A stretch of DNA of 32,752 nt, taken from NCBI GenBank assembly GCA_965369325.1, contig CBDUQI010000045.1, positions 1 through 32,752 on the forward strand, in the 5' to 3' direction. A program made the position numbers and the translations under genes. Below are positions 24,395 through 32,005 of this stretch, in pieces. Source of the DNA: CBDUQI01 sp965369325. GTDB taxonomy: Bacteria; Pseudomonadota; Gammaproteobacteria; Steroidobacterales; JBCBZW01. Numbering within the stretch: the first letter of the stretch is position 1; each line of letters opens with the position of its first letter. The notes beneath the pieces were generated by a model, which saw only the letters and a list, made by a program, of their open reading frames with translations, did not search any database and had not been told where the DNA came from.

Positions 24395-24727
24395 GCCGAG
24401 ACGCCGCGCGAATCGCACCCTCCAGGGGCGGGCGCAGTCCTCGCCCAGCCCCCTGAGTCAACGCCGCGCGCCGAAACGGTTTGCTTTCAGCGCATCGTGC
24501 TGCACCCCAGCAATCCGGCCTCGCCCGAGACACCGCGCGTCTGCTGTGCCATGTCAAGACTACGAATGGCCGTGAATTTCTGCCATTATCCACAGCACTT
24601 AGGCAGATCTACCCCCGGCGCCAGGCCGACTGGGCCGGCCGCCGGGTCGCCGCTATAACATCTACTTCTCTAACCGTTGGCGAGCTTGTGCGCCGAACGG
24701 TTTTGGTCGCCCATCCGAAGGAGGCCC
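24395..24727. other. Non-coding gap upstream of the bkd operon
   Basis: No gene seen. It contains a GC-rich hairpin after the lipoprotein gene (24423-24455; CAGGGG and GGGCG paired with CGCCC and CCCCTG, no T tract), an exact DnaA-box sequence (24586-24594), TATAAC (24654-24659) as a possible -10 without a clear -35, and a leader stem-loop at 24672-24702. Confidence 0.5.
24672..24702 (+). promoter_or_regulatory. Leader stem-loop before bkdA1
   Basis: AACCGTT-GGCG (24672-24682) pairs with CGCC-G-AACGGTT (24691-24702): 11 base pairs with one bulged G and an 8-nt loop, followed by two more T residues. It ends 16 nt before the GGAGG Shine-Dalgarno. It could be an attenuator, an mRNA stabiliser or an operator in DNA form. 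Confidence 0.4.
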
Positions 24728-25963
24728 ATGAGTACCAAACCTAAACTGCACGTGCCCGAGCCTGCGACGCGCCCCGGTGACAAGCCGGATTTTAGCTACA
24801 TTAATGTCTCCAAAGCCGGCGCCCAGCCGCGCCCGGATGCATTGGCAAAGGTGAAAGAGACCGCATTTCTGGCCAATGATCTGGTTCGCGTACTGGATGA
24901 AGAAGGCAGCGCCCAGGGGCCCTGGAACCCACATCTGCACCCCAGCGATCTTCAGGTGGGCCTGGCCCATATGGTGATGACGCGCGCTTACGACGATCGC
25001 ATGTTGCGTGTGCAGCGCCAGGGCAAAATATCTTTCTACGTCCAATGCAAAGGCGAAGAAGCCGTCTCGGTAGCCGCGGCAACCGCCCTGCGCCCGGGCG
25101 ACATGCTGTTCCCCAGCTACCGCAACCAGGGCCTGCAGATCGCCCGTGGCACCGACCTGGTGGACCTAATCTCCCACTGCCTCTCCAATACACGCGATAT
25201 GTGCAAGGGCCGGCAGATGCCCATCATGTACCACTCCAAGGAGAGCAACATCTTCTCCGTCTCCGGCAATCTTGCCACCCAGTTGCCGCAGGCGGTCGGC
25301 TGGGCTATGGCCAGCGCGGTCAAAGGCGAGGATCATCTGGCCGCCGGTTGGATTGGCGACGGCAGTACGGCCGAGGCCGACTTCCACTACGCATTAACCT
25401 TCGCCTCGGTCTACCAGGCACCGACGATTCTGAACGTGGCCAATAACCAGTGGGCGATCTCCAGCTTCCAGGGCATCGCCGGTGGCGAGCGCGGCACCTT
25501 CGCCGCGCGCGGGCCGGGCTACGGCATGCCCGGCATCCGCGTGGACGGCAACGACTATCTGGCGGTACACGCAGTCACTCAGTGGGCGGCAGAGCGCGCA
25601 CGGGCCGGCCGCGGCCCCACCTTAATCGAGCATGTCACCTATCGCGGCGGGGCGCATTCCACCAGCGATGACCCCTCGCGTTACCGCCCCAAAGGCGAAT
25701 ATGAGGCGTGGCCGCTGGGCGACCCGATCGATCGACTAAAACATCATTTGATCGAACTGGGCGAATGGAGTGAGCAGCAGCATGAAGCGCTTGAGAAAAA
25801 ATCCACGGCGCATGTATTGAAAGCCTGGAAGGAATCCATCAGCTACGGCACCTTAACCGAAGGCCCACACCTGAACCCCGAACTGATGTTCGAAGACGTG
25901 TTCAAGGATGTGCCTCCGCATCTGCAGGCGCAGCGCAGACAAATGCGCGCGCTGGAGGATTAA
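24728..25963 (+). CDS. bkdA1: Branched-chain 2-oxoacid dehydrogenase E1 component, alpha subunit
   Basis: Thiamine-diphosphate subunit that decarboxylates branched-chain 2-oxoacids (from valine, leucine and isoleucine) and acylates the E2 lipoyl group. At 411 residues it matches the length of Pseudomonas BkdA1 (410), with the characteristic N-terminal extension (about 1-70). The motifs are YVQCKGEEAVSVAAA, FPSYRNQGL, and the ThDP-binding GDGSTAEADFHYAL followed about 30 residues on by NVANNQWAIS. The phosphorylation-loop-like region is TYRGGAHSTSDDPSRYR. GGAGG lies 4-5 nt before the ATG at 24728. It is first of three tightly spaced genes. Pyruvate specificity cannot be fully excluded by sequence alone, but length and motifs favour the BCKDH type. 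Confidence 0.9.
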   Translation: MSTKPKLHVPEPATRPGDKPDFSYINVSKAGAQPRPDALAKVKETAFLANDLVRVLDEEGSAQGPWNPHLHPSDLQVGLAHMVMTRAYDDRMLRVQRQGKISFYVQCKGEEAVSVAAATALRPGDMLFPSYRNQGLQIARGTDLVDLISHCLSNTRDMCKGRQMPIMYHSKESNIFSVSGNLATQLPQAVGWAMASAVKGEDHLAAGWIGDGSTAEADFHYALTFASVYQAPTILNVANNQWAISSFQGIAGGERGTFAARGPGYGMPGIRVDGNDYLAVHAVTQWAAERARAGRGPTLIEHVTYRGGAHSTSDDPSRYRPKGEYEAWPLGDPIDRLKHHLIELGEWSEQQHEALEKKSTAHVLKAWKESISYGTLTEGPHLNPELMFEDVFKDVPPHLQAQRRQMRALED

Positions 25964-25967
25964 GCCG

Positions 25968-26981
25968 ATGCCACAGATGAACATGATTCAGGCGCTGAAT
26001 TCGGCGATGGACATCAGCATGGAGCGGGACGATTCGGTGACCGTGCTGGGCGAGGACGTGGGCTATTTTGGCGGCGTGTTTAACGTCACCGACGGCTTGC
26101 AGCGCAAATTTGGAACGCATCGGGCCTTTGATACCCCCATCGCCGAAGGTGGCATCGTCGCCGTGGCCATCGGCATGGCGGTCAATGGCTTGCGTCCGGT
26201 CGCCGAAATCCAGTTCGCCGATTACATTTACCCGGCCTACGATCAGATCGTGAGTGAGCTGGCGCGCATCCGCTATCGCACCGCAGGCAAGTTTGCCGCG
26301 CCGGTCACCGTACGTGCGCCATGCGGCGGCGGTATCCGTGGTGGGCAGACCCATTCACAGAGCCCCGAAGCTACCTTTGCCCATGTGTGCGGCCTAAAGG
26401 TGGTGATGCCATCTAATCCGTACGACGCAAAGGGCCTGCTGATTTCGGCCATCGAGGATGACGACCCGGTGATCTTCTTCGAGCCCAAGCGCCTGTACAA
26501 CGGGCCCTTTGATGGCGACGCTGGCAAACCGGCCGAGTCCTGGACCAACCATCCCAAAGGCAAGGTGCCGCAAGGCCACTATACCGTGCCGATCGGCGAG
26601 GCAGATGTCGTCCGCGCGGGCAGCGCCGTCACCGTGGTGACCTACGGCACCATGGTGCACGTGGCGATGGCCACTGCCGAGTTGATGGACGTGGATGCCG
26701 AGGTGATTGATGTGCGCTCGATGGTGCCGCTGGATATCGACACGCTCACCCAATCCGTGGAGAAAACCGGGCGTTGCGTGGTGATGCACGAAGCCACCCG
26801 GTTCTGTGGCTTTGGCGCGGAACTGGTAGCCAGTTTGCAAGAGCATTGCTTCTGGCACCTGGAAGCGCCGATTATGCGCGTCGCCGGCTGGGACACGCCG
26901 TACCCGCACAAATTCGAATGGGAGTACTTCCCCGGGCAGAAGCGCGCGACCGCGGCACTTGAAGCCGTATTGGGAGGCTGA
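25968..26981 (+). CDS. bkdA2: Branched-chain 2-oxoacid dehydrogenase E1 component, beta subunit
   Basis: Forms the alpha2-beta2 E1 with the preceding gene product. It is 337 residues (BkdA2 is about 339). It has the transketolase-like pyrimidine domain with GEDVGYFGGVFNVTDGL, FDTPIAEGGIVAVAIGMA, the glycine-rich RAPCGGGIRGGQTHSQSPEA, and a C-terminal transketolase domain with VVTYGTMVHVA, EVIDVRSMVPLD and CVVMHEATRFCGFGAEL. The ATG at 25968 is 4 nt after the upstream stop; GGAGG overlaps the end of the alpha gene. A second ATG at 25977 is possible. Confidence 0.93.
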   Translation: MPQMNMIQALNSAMDISMERDDSVTVLGEDVGYFGGVFNVTDGLQRKFGTHRAFDTPIAEGGIVAVAIGMAVNGLRPVAEIQFADYIYPAYDQIVSELARIRYRTAGKFAAPVTVRAPCGGGIRGGQTHSQSPEATFAHVCGLKVVMPSNPYDAKGLLISAIEDDDPVIFFEPKRLYNGPFDGDAGKPAESWTNHPKGKVPQGHYTVPIGEADVVRAGSAVTVVTYGTMVHVAMATAELMDVDAEVIDVRSMVPLDIDTLTQSVEKTGRCVVMHEATRFCGFGAELVASLQEHCFWHLEAPIMRVAGWDTPYPHKFEWEYFPGQKRATAALEAVLGG

Positions 26982-26982
26982 G

Positions 26983-28233
26983 ATGACGCAGTACACATTT
27001 AAACTCCCGGATCTGGGTGAGGGCACGGTCGAAGCGGAAATCTCCGAGTGGCACGTCAAAGTGGGCGAGAGCGTCGAGGAAGACCAGGTGATCGTCGACA
27101 TGATGACCGACAAGGCGGCGGTGGAAATCCCCTCGCCGGTCAGCGGTCGCATCGTCTCGGTGCACGGTGATGCAGGCGACATGGTGCCAGTGGGCAGCGC
27201 GCTGGTGATATTCGACACCCAAGCCTCACCGGATGAGGCCACCAGCGTACCAGAGGCGCCGGCACCGTCAGCGCCAACGCCCGCCCCGGCTGTCACCACG
27301 CCGCAGACGCCGCAGGTACCCGCAGTGGCCGCTCATGCGACAGCGAAGACGCCGGGACGGCGGCCGATCACCTCGCCGGCGATTCGCCGACGCGCCCGCG
27401 AAGCCGGCGTTGATCTGCATCAGGTGACCGGCTCCGGACCGCGTGGGCGGATTTTGCAAAAAGATCTGGAAACCCACATTGCCCGGCGTACCCTGCCACG
27501 CGCACCCACGCCCGAGCACGCCTCTACGGCCACCCACGAAATCAAGATTATCGGTTTGCGCCGAGTCATCGCCCGACGGATGACCGAAGCCAAGCGCAAC
27601 ATTCCGCACTTCTCTTATGTCGAGGAAATTGACGTCACGGAACTGGAGGCGCTACGCCAGCAACTCAAGCAGGCCAATGCGCACGCCAACATTTCGCTCA
27701 CCTATCTGCCATTCCTGATCATGGCACTGTGCCGGGTGGTCAGAAATTACCCTCAGTGCAACGCCGTGTACGACGCACAGCGCGAGGTACTTATTCAGCA
27801 CGAGGCGGTGCACATCGGTGTGGCGACCCAAACCCCGGACGGATTGAAAGTGCCGGTGGTCCGGCATGGTGAATCACGAGATTTATGGGATCTGGCGCGC
27901 GAGCTCAAGCGCGTGTCCGGCGCGGCGCGCGACGGCTCGGCCAAACGCCACGAGCTAAGCGGCTCGACGATTACCGTCACCAGCCTGGGCAAACTGGGCG
28001 GCATTGCCTCTACCCCGGTGATCAACGCGCCGGAAGTGGGTATTATCGGCGTCAACAAGGCCGTCGAGCGGCCAATGGTGATCGACGGGGCGGTAGTGAT
28101 CCGCCGCATGATGAACCTCTCCTCCTCCTTCGACCATCGATTCGTCGACGGCTACGATGCGGCGGAGATGATTCAGGCGATCAAACTACTGCTGGAACGC
28201 CCCGCTGCGCTGTTTGTGCCGCCCGCGCCGTAG
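26983..28233 (+). CDS. bkdB: Branched-chain 2-oxoacid dehydrogenase E2 (dihydrolipoyl acyltransferase)
   Basis: Core of the complex; moves the acyl group from lipoate to CoA. It is 416 residues with one N-terminal lipoyl domain (about 3-78; lipoyl Lys44 in MMTDKAAVE), an Ala/Pro-rich linker (about 83-125), a peripheral-subunit-binding domain (about 128-165, TSPAIRRRAREAGVDLHQVTGSGPRG), and the catalytic domain (about 190-416) with SFDHRFVDGYDAAEM containing the catalytic His and Asp. The ATG follows the beta stop by 1 nt, with GGAGG upstream. No lpd (E3) gene follows, so the complex must borrow E3 from elsewhere in the genome. Confidence 0.93.
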   Translation: MTQYTFKLPDLGEGTVEAEISEWHVKVGESVEEDQVIVDMMTDKAAVEIPSPVSGRIVSVHGDAGDMVPVGSALVIFDTQASPDEATSVPEAPAPSAPTPAPAVTTPQTPQVPAVAAHATAKTPGRRPITSPAIRRRAREAGVDLHQVTGSGPRGRILQKDLETHIARRTLPRAPTPEHASTATHEIKIIGLRRVIARRMTEAKRNIPHFSYVEEIDVTELEALRQQLKQANAHANISLTYLPFLIMALCRVVRNYPQCNAVYDAQREVLIQHEAVHIGVATQTPDGLKVPVVRHGESRDLWDLARELKRVSGAARDGSAKRHELSGSTITVTSLGKLGGIASTPVINAPEVGIIGVNKAVERPMVIDGAVVIRRMMNLSSSFDHRFVDGYDAAEMIQAIKLLLERPAALFVPPAP

Positions 28234-28259
28234 CCCCACACCTCGGCGACAGAGACTTC

Positions 28260-28787
28260 ATGGGCCACAGGCGCAACAGCACGATCACCATTCGCCCCGT
28301 TCTGCCCGACGATGCAGGCCCGATTGCCGCCATCTACAATTATTATGTGCGCGATACCATCGTCTCGCTGGAAGAGCAGGCGGTGAGCGTGGCGCAAATG
28401 CGCGAGCGCATTACCCACGGCCTTGCGCAGTATCCCTGGCTCGCGCTTGAGCACGATGCGCAACTGCTGGGCTATGCCTACGCCAGCCAGTGGAAGTCAC
28501 GGGTGGGGTACCGGTATTGCGCCGAAACCACTATCTACCTTGAGCAGGGCCATACCGGGCACGGATACGGCGCAAGGCTCTACGCCGCACTGCTTGATGA
28601 GTTACAGCGGCGCGGCCTACACTGCGCACTAGGCGGCATCGGGCTGCCCAATGCTGCGAGTATCGCGCTTCACGAGCGACTAGGGTTTCGCAAGGTCGGG
28701 GAACTGAAGCAGGTGGGCTGGAAGATGGGTCGATGGATAGACGTGGGTTATTGGCAGCTGGTCCTTTCAGCATCCGCCCCCAAGTAG
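28260..28787 (+). CDS. GNAT acetyltransferase, phosphinothricin/methionine sulfoximine acetyltransferase type
   Basis: A 175-residue single-domain N-acetyltransferase. The opening ITIRPVLPDDAGPIAAIYNYYV and the VSLEEQAVSVAQMRERI segment are characteristic of the Pat/YncA branch, which acetylates small amino compounds such as methionine sulfoximine or phosphinothricin. Motif A for acetyl-CoA is in EQGHTGHGYGARLYAALL, and the C-terminal GLPNAASIALHERLGFRKVGELKQVGWKMGRW is typical. The frame is open far upstream inside the E2 gene, but the ATG at 28260, 26 nt after that gene's stop, fits the domain start. Its substrate is unknown. It may be cotranscribed with bkd and with the CHAT gene 7 nt downstream. 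Confidence 0.88.
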   Translation: MGHRRNSTITIRPVLPDDAGPIAAIYNYYVRDTIVSLEEQAVSVAQMRERITHGLAQYPWLALEHDAQLLGYAYASQWKSRVGYRYCAETTIYLEQGHTGHGYGARLYAALLDELQRRGLHCALGGIGLPNAASIALHERLGFRKVGELKQVGWKMGRWIDVGYWQLVLSASAPK

Positions 28788-28794
28788 GGCCGTG

Positions 28795-31110
28795 ATGCGC
28801 CCTATCATCGTGTTTACGCTCGCGGCAATCGCCGCCTGCTCGGAGTCGCCCTCTTGCCACAGCACCCTGCAGGCGGAGGCCTATTCAACCGCTCTGAGGC
28901 TGTGCCGCGAAGCGTACCAGCGAGCCCCGACGGCAGCCGCGCTTAGCGGGTGGGTGCGGGCAGCAGGAGAAAACGACGCGCTGGATCAGGTGATCGCTGC
29001 GGTGCAAGCCGCAGCGCAAACACCAGGGCAGGCAGAGGCGATGATGCTGGCCGCCACCTACGCGGTGCGAGCAGGTGATACCGCGCTGGCGCAACGGTTT
29101 TATCAACAAAGCGCACACCACTTTCAGCAAACCGGTCTCGAGGTGGAGCTGTCGCAAGCGCTGCATGGCTTGTACCGGGTGGCGTGGGAACGCTCCGATC
29201 ATCGCGAGGCGCTTAACTTTGCGACCGACTCGCTGGACGCCGCACGCCGCGCGGGCGATGAACGCCGCGAACTCGCGGCGCTCAATGCCCTGTTCACCGT
29301 ATTCGAAGATGTTGGCAGCCTCGGCCCGGCGCAACACACGTTGGATCTAATCAACGAGAAGCTGGGCGAGCAGGTCACGCCCGCCCGGATCAATGCCTAT
29401 ATCAGTCAGGGCTTGTTGCACATGAGCCAGCAGCACTATGGGTTGGCAGCGCATGAGTTCGATCTGGCACTGGCGGCTGCCAGCGGCTCGAAGAATCACT
29501 CGGCGCTGCGCGGCCTGCATCTGAACATCGTGCACGCGAATCTGGAAATTGATCGCCTGCAGAAAGCTGAGGCGCACATGCAAACGGCCTGGGGTTACGC
29601 CAACCCCAATGGCACTGTGCGTTTTGCGCTTAATTACTATCAGGCAAAACTGTACCTCAAACAAAATCAGTATGCGCAGGCGCGAGAGCACCTGCTGCTG
29701 GCACTGGACGACCCAGCGGTGCCTGACATCTGGATCTGGGAGCTGCACTACTGGGCCGGGCAAGCGGCTGCGGCGATGGGCGAGCGGGCATGGGCCGTGG
29801 CGTCCTACCGCCAGTCGGTGGCGGCGCTGGAGGTGTTGCGCTCGGAGCTCGCACTGGCTGAGTTGAAATCGCATCTGCTTATACGCAAACGCAAAGCGTA
29901 CGAGGCGCTGTTCGCTAACCTGATCGCCTCGGGCGAGACACTAGAGGCCTTTGCACTTTCTGAGCAAGCCAAGTCGCGCAGCTTCATTGACGCCTTTATC
30001 GCCAGCGGCAGCACCGCGATGCGCAGCGACGGGCAAGCGCGGCCGGGGCAGCAAACAGCCGATCGCATCGACAGTGTACGCGCTTATGTCGATCGCCTGC
30101 GCATCTCACCAGTGGCTGAGGTACGAGCGACCGCCGACATCCTCGCGCAGGTAGGCGAGCGCGTACTGCTGTCGTACTTTTCCGCGGACGGACAACTCTA
30201 CGTGCTCGCCGTTACATCCGGCCACGTGAGCGCGCAGTTGCTGAGCGCAGAACCGACTCGGTTGCGCGCGTTAATCGACACGTACAAACAAAACCCCGAC
30301 AGTACCGAGGTGCTGGAGGAACTAGGCGCGCAGCTGCTGCCGCCAACGATGTTGCCGGCGCCGGGGCAAACCCTCTACATCGCGCCGGATGCGCTTGTGA
30401 GCGAGCTGGCGTTTGCCGGACTGAGAGTCGACGGGCAGTTCCTGGTGCAGCGGCACGATATTGCGCTGGTCCCCAGCGCAAGCGCGATGCTCGCCCTTGC
30501 CACACAACGCACGACGGCCGTGGCCCCTGCGGCTACGGCCACTATCGATCCGAAAGATTACCTCATCGTTGGCGACCCCACTGGTGATCTACCGGCGGCG
30601 CGCGAAGAGGCGCTAGAGGTCGCCGCGTATCTCGGCACACCTGCGGTGATTGGCACCCAGGCCTCCGCTGAACAAGTGATGCAAAGTGCTCACCTGCGTG
30701 TGCTGCACCTTGCCATGCACTCCGGTATCGGGCCGCTAGGACCCTGGCTGCGCTTCGCCAATGGGGAGATGGCGGGCGCCAAATTACTGAGCAAGAACCT
30801 GGCCCCCGAGTTGGCGGTGCTCGCCAGTTGTGCGTCCGGCGCAGGTCAGGGCGCAGATTTCTGGGGCTCGCTAGGAGGCTTGTTTCTGTCGGCGGGCACC
30901 CCGAGCGTTGTTGTATCGATAGGGGCAGCAGAAGATACCACCACGCGCCTTCTCGTTAATGACTTCTACCGCGAGTATCTCACCACCAACCGACCCTCTG
31001 CCGCCCTGGCAGACGCGCAAAAGCGAGCGATCGCCAGCGGGCTCGCACCGCGCGCCTGGGCCCCCTTCGCCGTGATGGGCGACGTGCTTGCAATACGCGG
31101 CACGCGCTAG
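28795..31110 (+). CDS. TPR-CHAT domain lipoprotein (caspase-like protease family)
   Basis: A 771-residue protein with an N-terminal lipoprotein signal (lipobox IAAC, Cys15), a helical TPR-type repeat array (about 35-385) and a C-terminal CHAT domain (about 450-770). CHAT domains are clan CD caspase/separase relatives. Both catalytic positions are present: His642 in LHLAMHSG and Cys679 in LAVLASCASGAG. The link segment SEQAKSRSFIDAF is the usual preface to CHAT in such proteins. The TPR array probably binds a partner or substrate. The ATG at 28795 is chosen; a GTG directly before it (28792) is equally possible. It lies 7 nt downstream of the GNAT gene and 222 nt before a Cys-rich lipoprotein gene. 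A lipid anchor places the protease domain outside the cytoplasm, unlike cytosolic immune CHAT proteins. Target unknown. Confidence 0.85.
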   Translation: MRPIIVFTLAAIAACSESPSCHSTLQAEAYSTALRLCREAYQRAPTAAALSGWVRAAGENDALDQVIAAVQAAAQTPGQAEAMMLAATYAVRAGDTALAQRFYQQSAHHFQQTGLEVELSQALHGLYRVAWERSDHREALNFATDSLDAARRAGDERRELAALNALFTVFEDVGSLGPAQHTLDLINEKLGEQVTPARINAYISQGLLHMSQQHYGLAAHEFDLALAAASGSKNHSALRGLHLNIVHANLEIDRLQKAEAHMQTAWGYANPNGTVRFALNYYQAKLYLKQNQYAQAREHLLLALDDPAVPDIWIWELHYWAGQAAAAMGERAWAVASYRQSVAALEVLRSELALAELKSHLLIRKRKAYEALFANLIASGETLEAFALSEQAKSRSFIDAFIASGSTAMRSDGQARPGQQTADRIDSVRAYVDRLRISPVAEVRATADILAQVGERVLLSYFSADGQLYVLAVTSGHVSAQLLSAEPTRLRALIDTYKQNPDSTEVLEELGAQLLPPTMLPAPGQTLYIAPDALVSELAFAGLRVDGQFLVQRHDIALVPSASAMLALATQRTTAVAPAATATIDPKDYLIVGDPTGDLPAAREEALEVAAYLGTPAVIGTQASAEQVMQSAHLRVLHLAMHSGIGPLGPWLRFANGEMAGAKLLSKNLAPELAVLASCASGAGQGADFWGSLGGLFLSAGTPSVVVSIGAAEDTTTRLLVNDFYREYLTTNRPSAALADAQKRAIASGLAPRAWAPFAVMGDVLAIRGTR

Positions 31111-31332
31111 CGTCCGTCCACTTCGCGAGGCGACGTGGCTGAGCCTATGTCGTCAAGTTCGCTCCACCGTCGCCTGTCTTAAGTAACCCGCTTGCGGCAC
31201 CCTCGCCGCACGCGATTATTCGATGCCTTTGATCTTTTGAGTAAACCGATTCGGTACACTTTTGAGGTGTTGGCAGCGCAAACTTAGGCCGGTGCCATCG
31301 AGGGAGGCGTCTACACACGCAGGAGAAGAGAA

Positions 31333-31938
31333 ATGAAAAAACTAATCGCACTTAGCATGTGCCTTGCCCTGAGCGCTTGCGCAGAACTACCAAGTATTGG
31401 CGCTGACACCGGGCTCACATTTACTCAGGTGAACGGGAAGCCCGCGGCCAGATTCGATACGCCTGCCGACCTCACACTAGTGGTCGCCGATGAGGCCACA
31501 GGTAAAAAGGCCATCTTTCAAAATGCTCAGTGGCAGTCCTCGCCGGCTTCCTACGTCGCGTTGTCGGGTGATCTCCCGGTCGGTGACGAATTGCTGATAC
31601 TCACTGACCCAGGGCGAGTAATTGTGTTCGAGCGCGCTAGCTGGGAAGAGCCGCGAATCATCATCGGACTGGATTTCGCGCCATGTCTGCCTAACGACGG
31701 ATGTGGCGGTACCTTCGGCACCTTCAGCACAATAGTCACCGACCTGCTGTTTGATATTAGCCTGGGACAAACGGTTAAGCGACACTGTCCTTATCGCACA
31801 GAGGCGGCGTGCGACGCGCAGTGCGCGAGCTGTACGCGCGGCCCGTTAAGGGGCACACACATCGACCGAAGCATGCGGTTTTGCCGCCACTCCGGTGAGG
31901 CCGCATGCGATATGCAGTGCGATGAGCCGTGTATCTGA
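31333..31938 (+). CDS. Small lipoprotein with a duplicated cysteine motif
   Basis: A 201-residue predicted lipoprotein of unknown family. A basic start (MKKLIA) and hydrophobic stretch end in the lipobox LSAC (Cys16). Residues about 25-145 look like a beta-rich domain (VNGKPAARFDTPADLTLVVA, ELLILTDPGRVIVFERAS) with a Cys pair at 118 and 124. The C terminus holds two similar Cys clusters: Cys152, 160, 164, 167 and Cys184, 192, 196, 200, both built on C-x7-C-x3-C-x2/3-C with a shared EAACDxQC core. AGGAG is well placed before the ATG at 31333. It lies downstream of the CHAT lipoprotein gene but 222 nt away, so it may have its own promoter. No function can be assigned. Confidence 0.7.
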   Translation: MKKLIALSMCLALSACAELPSIGADTGLTFTQVNGKPAARFDTPADLTLVVADEATGKKAIFQNAQWQSSPASYVALSGDLPVGDELLILTDPGRVIVFERASWEEPRIIIGLDFAPCLPNDGCGGTFGTFSTIVTDLLFDISLGQTVKRHCPYRTEAACDAQCASCTRGPLRGTHIDRSMRFCRHSGEAACDMQCDEPCI

Positions 31939-32005
31939 GTTAGCGCACGCGCACCGGCGTCGATAACACACCTCGGCGCCGGCGCGCGCGCCCTAGTGCA
32001 GGCGG

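Noticed and set aside
23480..24418. 312-codon open frame on the minus strand opposite the Ig-domain lipoprotein
   Set aside because: It is antisense to a gene with a signal peptide and domain structure, its translation is Val/Gly/Arg rich without motifs, and long antisense frames are expected at this GC content.
24423..24455. Hairpin after the Ig-domain lipoprotein gene as an intrinsic terminator
   Set aside because: The stem is GC-rich but interrupted by 1 and 3 nt gaps and has no T tract on either strand.
24586..24594. Replication origin suggested by the DnaA-box sequence
   Set aside because: Only one box was seen, with no cluster, no AT-rich unwinding region and no dnaA, dnaN or gidA neighbourhood.
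26394..27299. 301-codon minus-strand frame across bkdA2 and bkdB
   Set aside because: Shadow of two well-identified genes; it spans their junction and shows no recognisable domain.
8870..31110. Secreted trypsin-like protease and CHAT protein as parts of a gasdermin-type defence system
   Set aside because: Gasdermin loci pair adjacent cytosolic proteases with a small gasdermin gene. Here the two proteases are about 18.5 kb apart (8870-10264 and 28795-31110), both exported, and no gasdermin-like protein is adjacent.
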